From NCBI RefSeq assembly GCF_034347405.1, contig NZ_CP133778.1, forward strand, positions 1,364,001 through 1,428,000: a stretch of DNA of 64,000 bases, in the 5' to 3' direction. Source of the DNA: Pseudomonas sp. CCC3.1 (GTDB lineage: Bacteria; Pseudomonadota; Gammaproteobacteria; Pseudomonadales; Pseudomonadaceae). This document shows positions 46,715 through 54,978 of this stretch, piece after piece (the stretch's first letter is position 1; the number at the start of each line of letters is the position of its first letter). The notes below the pieces were generated by a model. It saw only the letters and a list, made by a program, of their open reading frames with translations. It was not told the origin of the DNA and did not search any database. Both the position numbers and the translations under genes were made by a program.

Positions 46715-47914
46715 TCAGAGCAGGCCGATGGCACTTGCGAGGTTATCTTTCGAAAGGTGTGCGTAACGTAGTGTCATTTTAATATCTTTGTGCCCTAGCA
46801 ATTGCCTGACCGTGTTGAGAGGCACCCCACGCATTACTAGGTTTGACGCGAAGGTATGGCGTAGATCGTGCAGCCTGAAGTCTACGATCTTTGAATCTTG
46901 AATCACCTTATTGAATGCTGATTTGACATCTGTCAAGCGGCTGCCATCGCGCCCAGGGAACACATAGTTTTCTGGTGCTGGCCCTTCGTTCCAGGCTTTC
47001 AGGGTATCGTGAAGCGCGGGGTGTAGCGGAATATGTCGGCTTTTCCCGTTTTTTGTGTCTGTGGCGCTTAGATAGCCATCCGTCAAATACACATCTTTCC
47101 ATTTGAGATTGAAGAGCTCGCCACGTCGTATACCCGTTTTCAGCAGAGTGATGACCATAGGCTTCAAATGATCAGCAAATGGTGCTTGGTTGAGGTCGGC
47201 CAGGAGAGGAATACCACGCTGTATTCTCCATGCGTTTGCCGATGCTCTCTCGATTCTCAGTCTTGACTCCCTGGCGTCAAGCTGAGCATAGAGTCGAGAC
47301 TCCTCATCGGCGCTCAGGTAGCGGGGGTTCTCGTTTTCGTCAACAGTCAGGTCTCCCATTTTAGCTATGGGGCTTGCCGAGGTGAATGACCACTCGATGG
47401 CTCGAGCGAATAGGCCTTTAAGTGCAGTTGTCTTACGGTTGACCGTCGCAGGCTTATTACCCGACCGGAGCCAGCTCGTTCGCAAATCGTCAATCTGTTT
47501 ATGGGTAATCTTGCTGAGCTCAATATCCATAAGATCTACGAAAGCGCTTTTTAAGGTGCTCAAATCTTTGGCGTGGTTTTTCCTGTGCTGTGTCATCCAA
47601 GCTTCATAATGCTCATCAATGAACCGCTTCAGGGTCATCTGGCCCTCATTCGGCTGACTTCTGGGGATGGTGCCGCCGTTTGCCTTCGCGATTTGGATGA
47701 GATTAATGGCCGTATTCCGTGCGGCTTCTAGTGTGATGATGCCTACGCGGCCAATCGTCTCCTTACGTTTCCTGGCGTACTCGACCATGTAGGCTTTCTT
47801 TCCAGAGGCGTACACCCGGATGAAAAAGCCAGTCGTTCTCGAGTCGTAGACTTCGTAGGTTTTTCCTCTGGTCTCAAGCGTTTTGAGGGTGGTGTTGGAT
47901 AATTTGATAGCCAT
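46715..47914 (-). CDS. Tyrosine-type integrase
   Basis: A 399-residue phage-type integrase. There is an N-terminal DUF4102-like arm-binding region (TYEVYDSRTTGFFIRVYASGKKAYMVEYARKRK), then a SAM-like core-binding domain (MTLKRFIDEHYEAWM), then the catalytic domain. The catalytic set is Arg in LLKTGIRRGELFNLKW, His-x-x-Arg in RLHDLRHTFAS, His in LLGHKDIKMTLRYAHLS and the nucleophile Tyr384. ATG 47914 is chosen; the frame is open to 47971. Its start faces the tRNA-like 3' end 160 bases away, the usual int-att layout. Confidence 0.93.
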   Translation of the reverse strand: MAIKLSNTTLKTLETRGKTYEVYDSRTTGFFIRVYASGKKAYMVEYARKRKETIGRVGIITLEAARNTAINLIQIAKANGGTIPRSQPNEGQMTLKRFIDEHYEAWMTQHRKNHAKDLSTLKSAFVDLMDIELSKITHKQIDDLRTSWLRSGNKPATVNRKTTALKGLFARAIEWSFTSASPIAKMGDLTVDENENPRYLSADEESRLYAQLDARESRLRIERASANAWRIQRGIPLLADLNQAPFADHLKPMVITLLKTGIRRGELFNLKWKDVYLTDGYLSATDTKNGKSRHIPLHPALHDTLKAWNEGPAPENYVFPGRDGSRLTDVKSAFNKVIQDSKIVDFRLHDLRHTFASNLVMRGVPLNTVRQLLGHKDIKMTLRYAHLSKDNLASAIGLL

Positions 47915-48077
47915 GCGGTGCGAGCCCTTCTGTGATTGGCCGTTTATACAGAGGGTTGATCTCGATCTCAAGGGGGCACTAAGGGGGCAAAATAATTGAT
48001 TTGGCCAAACTCAACCACACATAACCGTACATTAAGTCTATGATATATAAGGATAATGGTTGAATTTCGGGGTTGTG

Positions 48078-48130
48078 AATACCCCCTCCTAAGGGGAAGG
48101 CTGCAGGTTCGAACCCCGCCTGGGACACCA
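48078..48130 (+). repeat. tRNA 3' fragment (Arg-CCU-like), probable attachment site
   Basis: From the anticodon arm (ACCCC-CTCCTAA-GGGG) through the T arm (GGTTCGAAC) to TGGGACACCA, the sequence matches the 3' two-thirds of a tRNA with anticodon CCT and encoded CCA, similar in layout to E. coli argW. The matching 5' acceptor strand (about GTCCCAG) is absent upstream, so this is a fragment rather than a working gene. It lies beside the integrase and is read as one att site of the element. Confidence 0.75.
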
Positions 48131-48163
48131 TATATTTCAAGGCTTTCAGCACATACCTTCGTA

Positions 48164-48994
48164 TTACACCGCGCTTGGGGTGCAAATTATTACCCGGTCG
48201 AGGTCGTAAAGATCTGTTTCCGAAGAGACCTTGTTCTTCGCAAGCAGCACCTGCTTCATCCACGGTTCCAGCTTTTTGATTTTTCTGGCGAGTTCCTCTC
48301 TACTTTTTTCACCTGGTGGGTTGTCATAAACGGAGAGTGCGCATCCGGTAAAACCAGCAAATGCTCCAGTGACCAGCTTGTTATCCTGATTTTGTTTGTA
48401 AGCGGTATAGCTGGTGTAGGCGGTCATCGCGATAACCACACTAAAAAGAATCGGCAAGCTGATAAGTAATAGCCTCGACAACAGATCGGGATACGCCTTG
48501 GCCAACGCCCTCCTGTTCATGAATTTCGTAATCATTTTCCCGTCAACGAGAACCTGGTCCACGGAAAAATCCTGATAGACATTAAACAGCTCTATCTCGA
48601 TGCTCTCGTTGGGAGGTGTGTCATAAAAGATGATTTCATTGTTCTCACTGTCGTGTTCCCACTTCACAGGAACATTCCTGCGTCCATAGGAAACCTTGGG
48701 TCTGAACTTAAAGCTGCCGCTATACAGAACCCGTATTTCAGCCTTCGAAACACCTGAGTAGTTGTACACAACCAACGCTGAGCCGGTGAAGGTGCCATCA
48801 ATTTCCGCATGCTCATCGTTAATCGCTTCCCAAACCTCCTCGGGAAGAGAAAATCTGTAGGGACCAATGAATTGCCAGCCAACAGCCTCCGGAAGCCTCT
48901 CTCCCAGATTAACCATGGCAAGTAACTGATCAAACACGACAAGACCCTCTTGCAGTCGAAAAATATGTTCGATGCTCATCCACAGTGGATTCAC
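48164..48994 (-). CDS. Unknown membrane-anchored protein
   Basis: A protein of 276 residues (or 271 from ATG 48979; neither start has a clear ribosome binding site). Residues 1-160 look like beta-rich domains. One strong transmembrane helix follows (LLSRLLLISLPILFSVVIAM), then a short exported or cytoplasmic tail (NPPGEKSREELARKIKKLEPWMKQ). No family is recognised. It lies just outside the tRNA-like fragment, so it is probably flanking accessory DNA rather than part of the element. Confidence 0.6.
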   Translation of the reverse strand: MNPLWMSIEHIFRLQEGLVVFDQLLAMVNLGERLPEAVGWQFIGPYRFSLPEEVWEAINDEHAEIDGTFTGSALVVYNYSGVSKAEIRVLYSGSFKFRPKVSYGRRNVPVKWEHDSENNEIIFYDTPPNESIEIELFNVYQDFSVDQVLVDGKMITKFMNRRALAKAYPDLLSRLLLISLPILFSVVIAMTAYTSYTAYKQNQDNKLVTGAFAGFTGCALSVYDNPPGEKSREELARKIKKLEPWMKQVLLAKNKVSSETDLYDLDRVIICTPSAV

Positions 48995-49383
48995 GAACTT
49001 AAGCCAGCGTTTGTGTTTGTATCGGCGGGATGGGTGAAAATCTTAAAGAGGTACGATAGCGCTAGTTACTCAATGCGGGGGCCGAGCCTTGTGAGTAGCG
49101 CTTCGAGCGATGGGAGATGTCACCAACGGAACATGGAAGGGGGCAGGGTGTTTGCTCCCCGTAATGGAATCGCCAGTGATGGGTAACAAAGCGTATTGGG
49201 TCAGTCTGGGCGCACTGTCATCATCCCTCGCGCCTGCCTGGTGGGGAGCGTCTGATGAAATCTCGATCCGCGAAAGGTGTTGTTCAATTAGGCCCGCTTA
49301 TAGTCGCCAACAAAGGCTCCCGTCAGCCACACAAAACACGTGTTTTACGACTGCCTTGATTCTTCTGTTTCCAGGAAATCGCG
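48995..49383. other. Intergenic region before the alginate-lyase-family gene
   Basis: About 390 bp with no supported gene. Short overlapping frames on both strands lack ribosome binding sites and domains. It presumably contains two divergent promoters. Confidence 0.5.
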
Positions 49384-50418
49384 ATGATTAAACGGCCGAT
49401 TATTAACCCGCTCTTTTTAGCACTCTCCCTGTTGATCAGCGCACCGAGCATGGCAGCAGCGTGGTGCTCGGCGCCACACACCGAGCCGCTTGTGTCGCTG
49501 CGCAATGCGCTCAAGAAAAATCTGCTACCCGAATCTCGGGCCGTCGAGCGTGTGCATACCGAGGGCACGTTGCCCCATCAGGGCATTCGGGATCAAAGCA
49601 TCGAGGCCAGAAAAGACTGGCCCCTGATGCGTGACTTGGCTTTGTTGTGGCAACAGCAGCACCAGCCCGGCGATCTGGCCGCGCTTTCGCGCTTGCTTAA
49701 CGATTGGGGCACGCGTTACCAGCCCAGTTTTGACCCGATCGATGAGACCGATCTGGACGCTTATATTGATGCTTATGCCATGACCCGCGATGCACTGCCG
49801 GTGCCTGTACGTAACACTGCGCAACGGTTTATCCGCCAGCTTGGCGAAGGCTACCTCAGTCGGATGGAGCACGATTTCAAGCCGGGTGATGGCCGCTGGA
49901 TCAATAACTGGAACTCGCACCGGGTCAAGCTGGTGACGCTGGCGGCGGTGGCATTGGACGACCCGGCACTGTTGGCCCGGGCACGCACGCAATTCATGAC
50001 GCAGTTGGGGCGCAATCTGCGCAGTGATGGCTCAACCGTGGATGTCGAACAACGCGATGCTCTTCACTACGTGGTGTACGACCTGGAACCGTTAACCCGA
50101 GCAGCCTTGGCAGCGCATTTGCGCGGGCAAAACTGGCTTGAACTCAAGGGGCCAACAGGCGTGAGTGTAGCGAATGCACTGGACTGGCTCGCGCCCTACG
50201 CGAAAGGCGATAAGACCCACCAGGAGTTTGTGCATTCGAGCGTTAAATTCGATTATCAGCGTCGAGATGCCGGGGAGGCTGGGTTTTCAGGCGTCTGGAA
50301 TGCCCAGCAAGCCGCCAGCCTCTATGCGATGGCGACACTGCTGGAGCCTAAATATGCCGCCGTGTCCCAGCGCTTGTATCCTGTGGGTGGCTGGATGGCA
50401 GCGTGCTGGGGCAAATAG
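49384..50418 (+). CDS. Alginate-lyase-family protein (exported)
   Basis: A 344-residue protein with a signal peptide (LFLALSLLISAPSMAAA). The mature part resembles the alginate lyase/PL5 alpha-barrel family, with DLALLWQQQHQPGDLAAL, RWINNWNSHRVKLVTLAAVAL holding the N-N-W-x-S-H active-site segment, and DVEQRDALHYVVYDLEPL. It likely acts on an acidic polysaccharide in the periplasm. No alginate biosynthesis genes are near. It is convergent with the monooxygenase gene after it. Confidence 0.82.
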   Translation: MIKRPIINPLFLALSLLISAPSMAAAWCSAPHTEPLVSLRNALKKNLLPESRAVERVHTEGTLPHQGIRDQSIEARKDWPLMRDLALLWQQQHQPGDLAALSRLLNDWGTRYQPSFDPIDETDLDAYIDAYAMTRDALPVPVRNTAQRFIRQLGEGYLSRMEHDFKPGDGRWINNWNSHRVKLVTLAAVALDDPALLARARTQFMTQLGRNLRSDGSTVDVEQRDALHYVVYDLEPLTRAALAAHLRGQNWLELKGPTGVSVANALDWLAPYAKGDKTHQEFVHSSVKFDYQRRDAGEAGFSGVWNAQQAASLYAMATLLEPKYAAVSQRLYPVGGWMAACWGK

Positions 50419-50448
50419 CCAAAGGCCACGACCTCACTGCCTGGCTTT

Positions 50449-51558
50449 TCAGCCAATCTCATTCAAGCGCGGTATCAACAATTCAGACACCTGCTTGGCT
50501 TCTTCGATCAGCGGCCAGCCGGACAGAATCAGTGCTGTGAGCCCGGCCTGTTGATGATAAGCCTCAACGTTCTGCGCAATGGCGTCCGCATCGCCCACCC
50601 AGTACGCGGCAGATGAGCCGGTGCCGAAGATGTCGAGCGATGACCAGGCGCTCATGCCCGCAAACAGGCTGTTTTCCAGACGCAAAGACTCCAGCGGCGG
50701 AAGCTGGCCCTTGAGAATAGTGTCAACCCACTCCTGGCGCTGCGCATCGGGCGCCCGAAAGCTGGCCAGGGTTTGCTCGCCCTTGCTGCGCCGGGCAACC
50801 ACATCTTCCAGTTTGCTGCGCAGCAGGTCGACGCCGGTGGTCTCGAACAGGGCGTAGAAGTCTTTTTCAGCCGCTGCGCGGGTCTTGCGCACAGTCACGC
50901 TGGCCAGCGCGCCCATGTCGGCAAACTCGCGGCCTTGGCTGTGGGCAGATTCGCGGGCGGCGTCGAATCGTTCTTTGACAGTGGCAATTTCACGCAGCAT
51001 CAGCAGGTACACGTCGACCACTTTGCCTGCATGGGCGACGCCTGCCGCAGACTCGCCCGTTCCCCACAATGGCACGCCACCCGGCTGGGCAGGTTCTAGG
51101 CTGAAGCGGGTGTTGGGAAACAGAGAGGGGTTGCCTGCCAGGTAATGCTGCTGGAATTCGTTCCAGTAATGTTCGGCGCTTTGGTAGCGGTCGTCGTGAC
51201 CGGCGGTGATGTTGTAGGTTTTGACCCGTTCTTCGCGGCCATTGATGTGGTTGAACAGCAAGCGCCCGCCGCTGAGCTTTTCGAAGGTCAGGGCTTGTTC
51301 GGCCAACAGCTTGGGGGATGTCATGCCCGCGTACGCGGCCACCAGAAACCTCATTTTTTGCGTGAAACCCACCACTGCCGTGGCGGACACCAGCGGGTCG
51401 TTTGGCCAGGTGGCAACCAGCGCGCCATAGAATCCGCCTTGGTCGATGGTTTCAGCCAGTCGGCGGTAGCGATCAAAATCAACCGGGAAGAAACCCTCTT
51501 CCATCCACGGGTAATGACCGTCGGCCATGCTGAGGTACCACAGTGCTTTAATTGCCAT
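50449..51558 (-). CDS. LLM-class flavin-dependent monooxygenase (SsuD-like)
   Basis: A 369-residue luciferase-like enzyme that uses reduced FMN to attack sulfonates or similar compounds. Typical segments are EEGFFPVDFDRYRRLAETIDQGGFYGALVATWPNDPLV, LTFEKLSGGRLLFNHINGREERV and PLWGTGESAAGVAHAGKVVDVYLLML. It is 16 bases downstream of a sulfurtransferase gene on the same strand. A clear paralogue sits at 53694-54794 on the other strand. Substrate is not known. Confidence 0.88.
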   Translation of the reverse strand: MAIKALWYLSMADGHYPWMEEGFFPVDFDRYRRLAETIDQGGFYGALVATWPNDPLVSATAVVGFTQKMRFLVAAYAGMTSPKLLAEQALTFEKLSGGRLLFNHINGREERVKTYNITAGHDDRYQSAEHYWNEFQQHYLAGNPSLFPNTRFSLEPAQPGGVPLWGTGESAAGVAHAGKVVDVYLLMLREIATVKERFDAARESAHSQGREFADMGALASVTVRKTRAAAEKDFYALFETTGVDLLRSKLEDVVARRSKGEQTLASFRAPDAQRQEWVDTILKGQLPPLESLRLENSLFAGMSAWSSLDIFGTGSSAAYWVGDADAIAQNVEAYHQQAGLTALILSGWPLIEEAKQVSELLIPRLNEIG

Positions 51559-51574
51559 CAGTCGTGTTCCTGAT

Positions 51575-52414
51575 TCAAGTGTTCGAAATCGCTGGTGTGG
51601 CAGCGAGGTTCATCGGCAGTGCCGGGTCAGCAGACCATTCGCACAGCGAGCCGTCGTAGACGCTGACGCGATGAATGCCCGCAACAGCCAACGCCAGGGC
51701 AAAGCCCGCGGCCGTGATGCCGCTGCCGCAGTACAGCACCCATTCAACGTCGGGCCTGGCGGTGAGGGGCTGCAAAAAAGTGTGCAGGGCAGGGCCGCTG
51801 ATAAACGCGTGGGTGTGCGGGTCAATCAGCTCGACGAAGGGCAGGTTGATGCTGTTCGGGATGTGGCCGGGGCGTGCGTACTTGCTCTCTTCGCCACGAA
51901 ACACCGGGCGGCGCAACACGTTGACCAACTGCGCGTTGTGCTGCCCGGCCAGCACCTGCTGAACGTAAGCACGATCAACGAAATAACCTGAAGCAGAGAC
52001 CGCCGTAAAGTCGCCGTAGCGAGCGGGTGCTGGCGCCGTGTGCAGCGGCAAATCGCGGCTGAGCCATGCGCACAACCCGCCCTCCAGCACAAGCGCCTGG
52101 GTGTGGCCGAAGCTTTTCAGCAACCACCAGACCCGTGCCGCCCAGATCCCGTTTTCGCGGTCATAAATGACAACCGGGCGTTGGTTAAACACGCCTAACC
52201 TGCGCATTGCCGTGCTGAAGGCCAGTGCGTCGGGCCTTGTATAAGGAAAAGGCGCCAACGGGTCAGACAGCGCACTCACCAGATCGGCAAACTGCGCCCC
52301 CGGCAGATGGCCTGCATCAAACGGCTCGCGCAGCCCATTGGCACAGGCTTCAAGCACCGTCCAGTGTTCGAGGTGGGCCAACAGCGAATCAATACTGAGT
52401 AAAGGGCTGGTCAT
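51575..52414 (-). CDS. Thiosulfate/3-mercaptopyruvate sulfurtransferase
   Basis: A two-domain rhodanese of about 279 residues. The first domain is inactive in type (VVIYDRENGIWAARVWWLLKSFGH). The second has the catalytic Cys in VLYCGSGITAAGFALAL, whose CGSG(I/V)TA loop is of mercaptopyruvate sulfurtransferase type, and GHIPNSINLPF. It moves sulfane sulfur to an acceptor. ATG 52414 has AGGA 7 bases upstream. It precedes the monooxygenase and probably shares its transcript, pointing to organosulfur use. Confidence 0.9.
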   Translation of the reverse strand: MTSPLLSIDSLLAHLEHWTVLEACANGLREPFDAGHLPGAQFADLVSALSDPLAPFPYTRPDALAFSTAMRRLGVFNQRPVVIYDRENGIWAARVWWLLKSFGHTQALVLEGGLCAWLSRDLPLHTAPAPARYGDFTAVSASGYFVDRAYVQQVLAGQHNAQLVNVLRRPVFRGEESKYARPGHIPNSINLPFVELIDPHTHAFISGPALHTFLQPLTARPDVEWVLYCGSGITAAGFALALAVAGIHRVSVYDGSLCEWSADPALPMNLAATPAISNT

Positions 52415-52442
52415 ACACATATCCTGAAAACGGCCAAAAACC

Positions 52443-52511
52443 CTGTAGGAGCGAGCTTGCCTCGCGATCTTTTGATCGTTAAAAGAGCGCGAGGCAAGCT
52501 CGCTTCTACAG
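52443..52511. repeat. REP hairpin (TGTAGGAGCGAGCTTGC type)
   Basis: CTGTAGGAGCGAGCTTGCC is mirrored by GGCAAGCTCGCTTCTACAG, with a core TCGCGATCTTTTGATCG between. This is a very common P. fluorescens-group intergenic repeat; a second copy is at 63336-63402 and a fragment near 59231. Confidence 0.88.
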
Positions 52512-52518
52512 GCCGTGT

Positions 52519-53376
52519 TTAAATCGGCTCGGCCTCAAACCGAGCCTTGGCCGCAATCAAATCCGCATCAACGGCATCCAGCCCGTCTAAAAACGCAGCG
52601 GCAAACGACCCCGGGCCTTTAGCCGTGGCTTCGGCCAACTCGGCGGCCAGTGCAAAATGCACATGGGCGGTGGTCAACGCGGTCAGATAATCGCTGGCCA
52701 CGGCCGTGTAAGCCGCGACCAGTGCGCCCAGCGAGCAACCCGACGCTGTCACCCTCGGCAGCCAGGCACTGCCGCCAGCGATTTTGATCAGCCACGGGCG
52801 AGGAGGCGTTGCCCCCTCGGCCACCCAACCCACCACGTGATCAATGACCCCGGAGGCAGAGACCGCAGCGCTGTGCGCCAATAACTGCACGGCCGCCGGA
52901 ACCGCCTCAGCCGGATCGTTGGACGTATCGAAACCCAGTGCATCGCTGCCCAACCCGGCCAGGCCAATGATTTCGGACGCATTGCCACGAATCACCGCCG
53001 GTTTGAATGCCAGCAATTGCGCAGCCACTGCGCCGCGCCACGCCAGACCGCCAGCGCCAATCGGGTCAAGCACCCAAGGCTTGCCGGCTTCATGGGCGGC
53101 CGCGACGGCCAGGCGCATGCCTTCAACCTGTGCGGAAGTCGGCGTGCCCAGATTAATCAGCACGGCCCCGGCAATGCGCGCAAAGTCGGCGGCTTCTTCC
53201 GGGTTATCGACCATCGCAGGGGCTGCGCCGGCGCTCAGCAACACGTTAGCCATAAAGTTGGCCGAGACCACATTCGTCAAACATTGCACCAGCGGCTTGC
53301 TGGCCCGCAGCGCAGCGTGGGTGGCGATCACAGACGCCAGGGTCGGGGCGTGGGGGGCATGGGCGATGTACGTCAT
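52519..53376 (-). CDS. thiM: Hydroxyethylthiazole kinase
   Basis: Phosphorylates 4-methyl-5-(2-hydroxyethyl)thiazole for thiamine salvage. The 285-residue ribokinase-like enzyme shows PLVQCLTNVVSANFMANVLLSAGAAPAM, LDPIGAGGLAWR, RGNASEI and the catalytic ASGCSLGALVAAYTAV with the conserved Cys. ATG 53376 is used; the frame opens 6 bases earlier. No TPP riboswitch could be made out upstream and no other thi gene is nearby. Confidence 0.92.
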   Translation of the reverse strand: MTYIAHAPHAPTLASVIATHAALRASKPLVQCLTNVVSANFMANVLLSAGAAPAMVDNPEEAADFARIAGAVLINLGTPTSAQVEGMRLAVAAAHEAGKPWVLDPIGAGGLAWRGAVAAQLLAFKPAVIRGNASEIIGLAGLGSDALGFDTSNDPAEAVPAAVQLLAHSAAVSASGVIDHVVGWVAEGATPPRPWLIKIAGGSAWLPRVTASGCSLGALVAAYTAVASDYLTALTTAHVHFALAAELAEATAKGPGSFAAAFLDGLDAVDADLIAAKARFEAEPI

Positions 53377-53424
53377 AAACACCTTCAGTGATTAGAAAAT
53401 TAAGTGCAGTGCCTGGCGTGCGGG

Positions 53425-53500
53425 TTAAAACACGTGGGCCAAACGCAGGTTCAGTTGATAGTCGCGTTCAAACCCTCCTGTGGTGTGAAGCCTACGCAGG
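53425..53500 (-). pseudogene. Possible remnant of an outer-membrane protein C-terminus
   Basis: On the minus strand the last codons before TAA at 53425 read G-F-E-R-D-Y-Q-L-N-L-R-L-A-H-V-F. Alternating hydrophobic residues ending in Phe are the signature of the last strand of an outer-membrane beta barrel. No barrel gene precedes it. The piece is very short, so the call is tentative. Confidence 0.3.
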
Positions 53501-53693
53501 ACTTTCTTATAATCAAAATCACATTTATCAATAACTATAGTGATATATAAAAGCTTTCTATATACCGCTGGGGTATAAGCATATGTTCGAAAATTTAAAG
53601 TGCGCGGCGCGTTGACAGACGTGAAATAAGCTAATTAGTCTTCGCCCAATTAGCGGTGTGACATGCCCCGAATTCAGTTGAGAGGAAGACTGC
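53501..53693. promoter_or_regulatory. AT-rich promoter region of the second monooxygenase
   Basis: The stretch around 53505-53600 is strongly AT-rich (TTATAATCAAAATCACA, ATAACTATAGTGATATAT) unlike its GC-rich flanks. It sits upstream of the GTG start at 53694, which has a GAGAGGAAG ribosome binding site. Activator-dependent control, as by CysB-type regulators of sulfur genes, would fit, but no site was defined. Confidence 0.4.
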
Positions 53694-54794
53694 GTGCCAT
53701 TGAAAGTTTTATGGTATTTGAGCTTTGCCGACGGCGCTTATCCGTGGTGCCCAGGCGGGTTGTACCCGATTGATTTTGATCGCTATCGCACGTTGGCTCA
53801 AACCATTGAACGCGGCGGGTTTTATGGTGCGCACGTGGCAACGTGGCCCAATGACCCTTTTATATCGGCGTCGTTTGCGGCCAGTTATACCCAGCATCTA
53901 AAGTTTCTTATTTCTTTTTATTCGCGCATGGTCCCGGCCAAGTTACTGGCACAGCAAGCGCTCACATTCGATCAACTGACCCAGGGCCGTTTATTGTTAA
54001 ACCTGGTCAATGGTCGCGACAACATCATGCAGGGTTATGGCATTACCACATCGCATGCAGACCGCTACACACTGGGCATTGATTACTGGCGCAAGTTCGC
54101 TTTTTCATATGCGCAGGGCAGCAAAACCTATTTTCCGAACACTCCGCTCGACATTCAGCCGCAACAAAAAAACGGTGTGGAACTGTGGGGCACCGGGGAT
54201 TCAAGCGCTGGAGTGGCTCATGCAGGTGAGTTGGTCAACGTGTATTTGACCATGCTCAGAGAAGTTGACGTGGTGGCCGAAAAGTTTAAAAAAGCCCAGC
54301 ATGCAGCGCACACAGCGAAGCGGGACTTAAGTGGCTTGGGAACATTGGCCAGTATCGTCATCAGGCCGACTGAAGCCGATGCGCTGGCGCATTTTTATTC
54401 AATATTCGAAACCACTGGCGTTGAAGTTCTGAGGGAAAAAATAAATGAATCGATCGTTCGACGCAGTGGCGCAAAGTTTGATTTCTTGAACTTCGTGGCG
54501 CCGGACGCCAAGCGTAATACCTGGCTGGCGCGATTGCGTCAGCGACAGTTGCCGACACTCGAAGAGTTGCGTCTGGAGGGCAATGTGTATGCCGGTATCA
54601 CTGCGTGGTCGACCCTGGATGTATTTGGTACAGGCTCTTCGTCTGCGTATATCGTCGGAGCGCCTGACAGCATCGTGAGCACCTTGAACACCTACCAGCA
54701 AAAAGCTGGGCTCAGCGTGTTGAGCCTTTCCGGGTGGCCCTTGCAAGAAGAGGCCGAACACGTGGCTGAGTTGCTGCTGCCTCGGCTCGCTTAA
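53694..54794 (+). CDS. LLM-class flavin-dependent monooxygenase, paralogue
   Basis: A 366-residue luciferase-like enzyme, collinear with the one at 50449-51558 from end to end. Shared segments include the start K.LWYLS.ADG.YPW, GGFYGA.VATWPNDP, LWGTG.S.AGVAHAG, FETTGV..LR.K and LSGWPL.EEA. Likely substrate class is sulfonates or related compounds. It is less GC-rich than the other copy and has an AT-rich upstream region, suggesting different history or control. Confidence 0.87.
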   Translation: MPLKVLWYLSFADGAYPWCPGGLYPIDFDRYRTLAQTIERGGFYGAHVATWPNDPFISASFAASYTQHLKFLISFYSRMVPAKLLAQQALTFDQLTQGRLLLNLVNGRDNIMQGYGITTSHADRYTLGIDYWRKFAFSYAQGSKTYFPNTPLDIQPQQKNGVELWGTGDSSAGVAHAGELVNVYLTMLREVDVVAEKFKKAQHAAHTAKRDLSGLGTLASIVIRPTEADALAHFYSIFETTGVEVLREKINESIVRRSGAKFDFLNFVAPDAKRNTWLARLRQRQLPTLEELRLEGNVYAGITAWSTLDVFGTGSSSAYIVGAPDSIVSTLNTYQQKAGLSVLSLSGWPLQEEAEHVAELLLPRLA

Positions 54795-54798
54795 ACCT

Positions 54799-54944
54799 GT
54801 AGCAGTTGCCGAGTTCCGCGAGGCTACGTCCGATTGCGGAGCGATCGTAAATCCAGAGAAACCGATTTACCTGAAGAACCGCAATAGCCCTTTTACGACG
54901 GCTGCGCCGCCGGACGTAGCCTCGCGGAACTCGGCAACTGCTAC
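54799..54944. repeat. Inverted REP pair (BIME-like)
   Basis: GTAGCAGTTGCCGAGTTCCG plus CGAGGCTACGTCCG is repeated inverted (CGGACGTAGCCTCG, then CGGAACTCGGCAACTGCTAC). It is the same repeat class and size as at 37603-37748, and it lies between convergent genes. Confidence 0.88.
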
Positions 54945-54978
54945 GAGGAATGGGTTTAACACCCCATGCAAGTCGGCC

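Noticed and set aside
48045..48130. Complete tRNA gene
   Set aside because: The 5' acceptor strand and D arm expected to pair with CTGGGAC are absent; only the 3' part is present, so it is called an attachment-site fragment.
53377..53500. TPP riboswitch in front of thiM
   Set aside because: The conserved THI-box core (CTGAGA and the downstream GCGNAGGGA block) could not be found on the minus strand.
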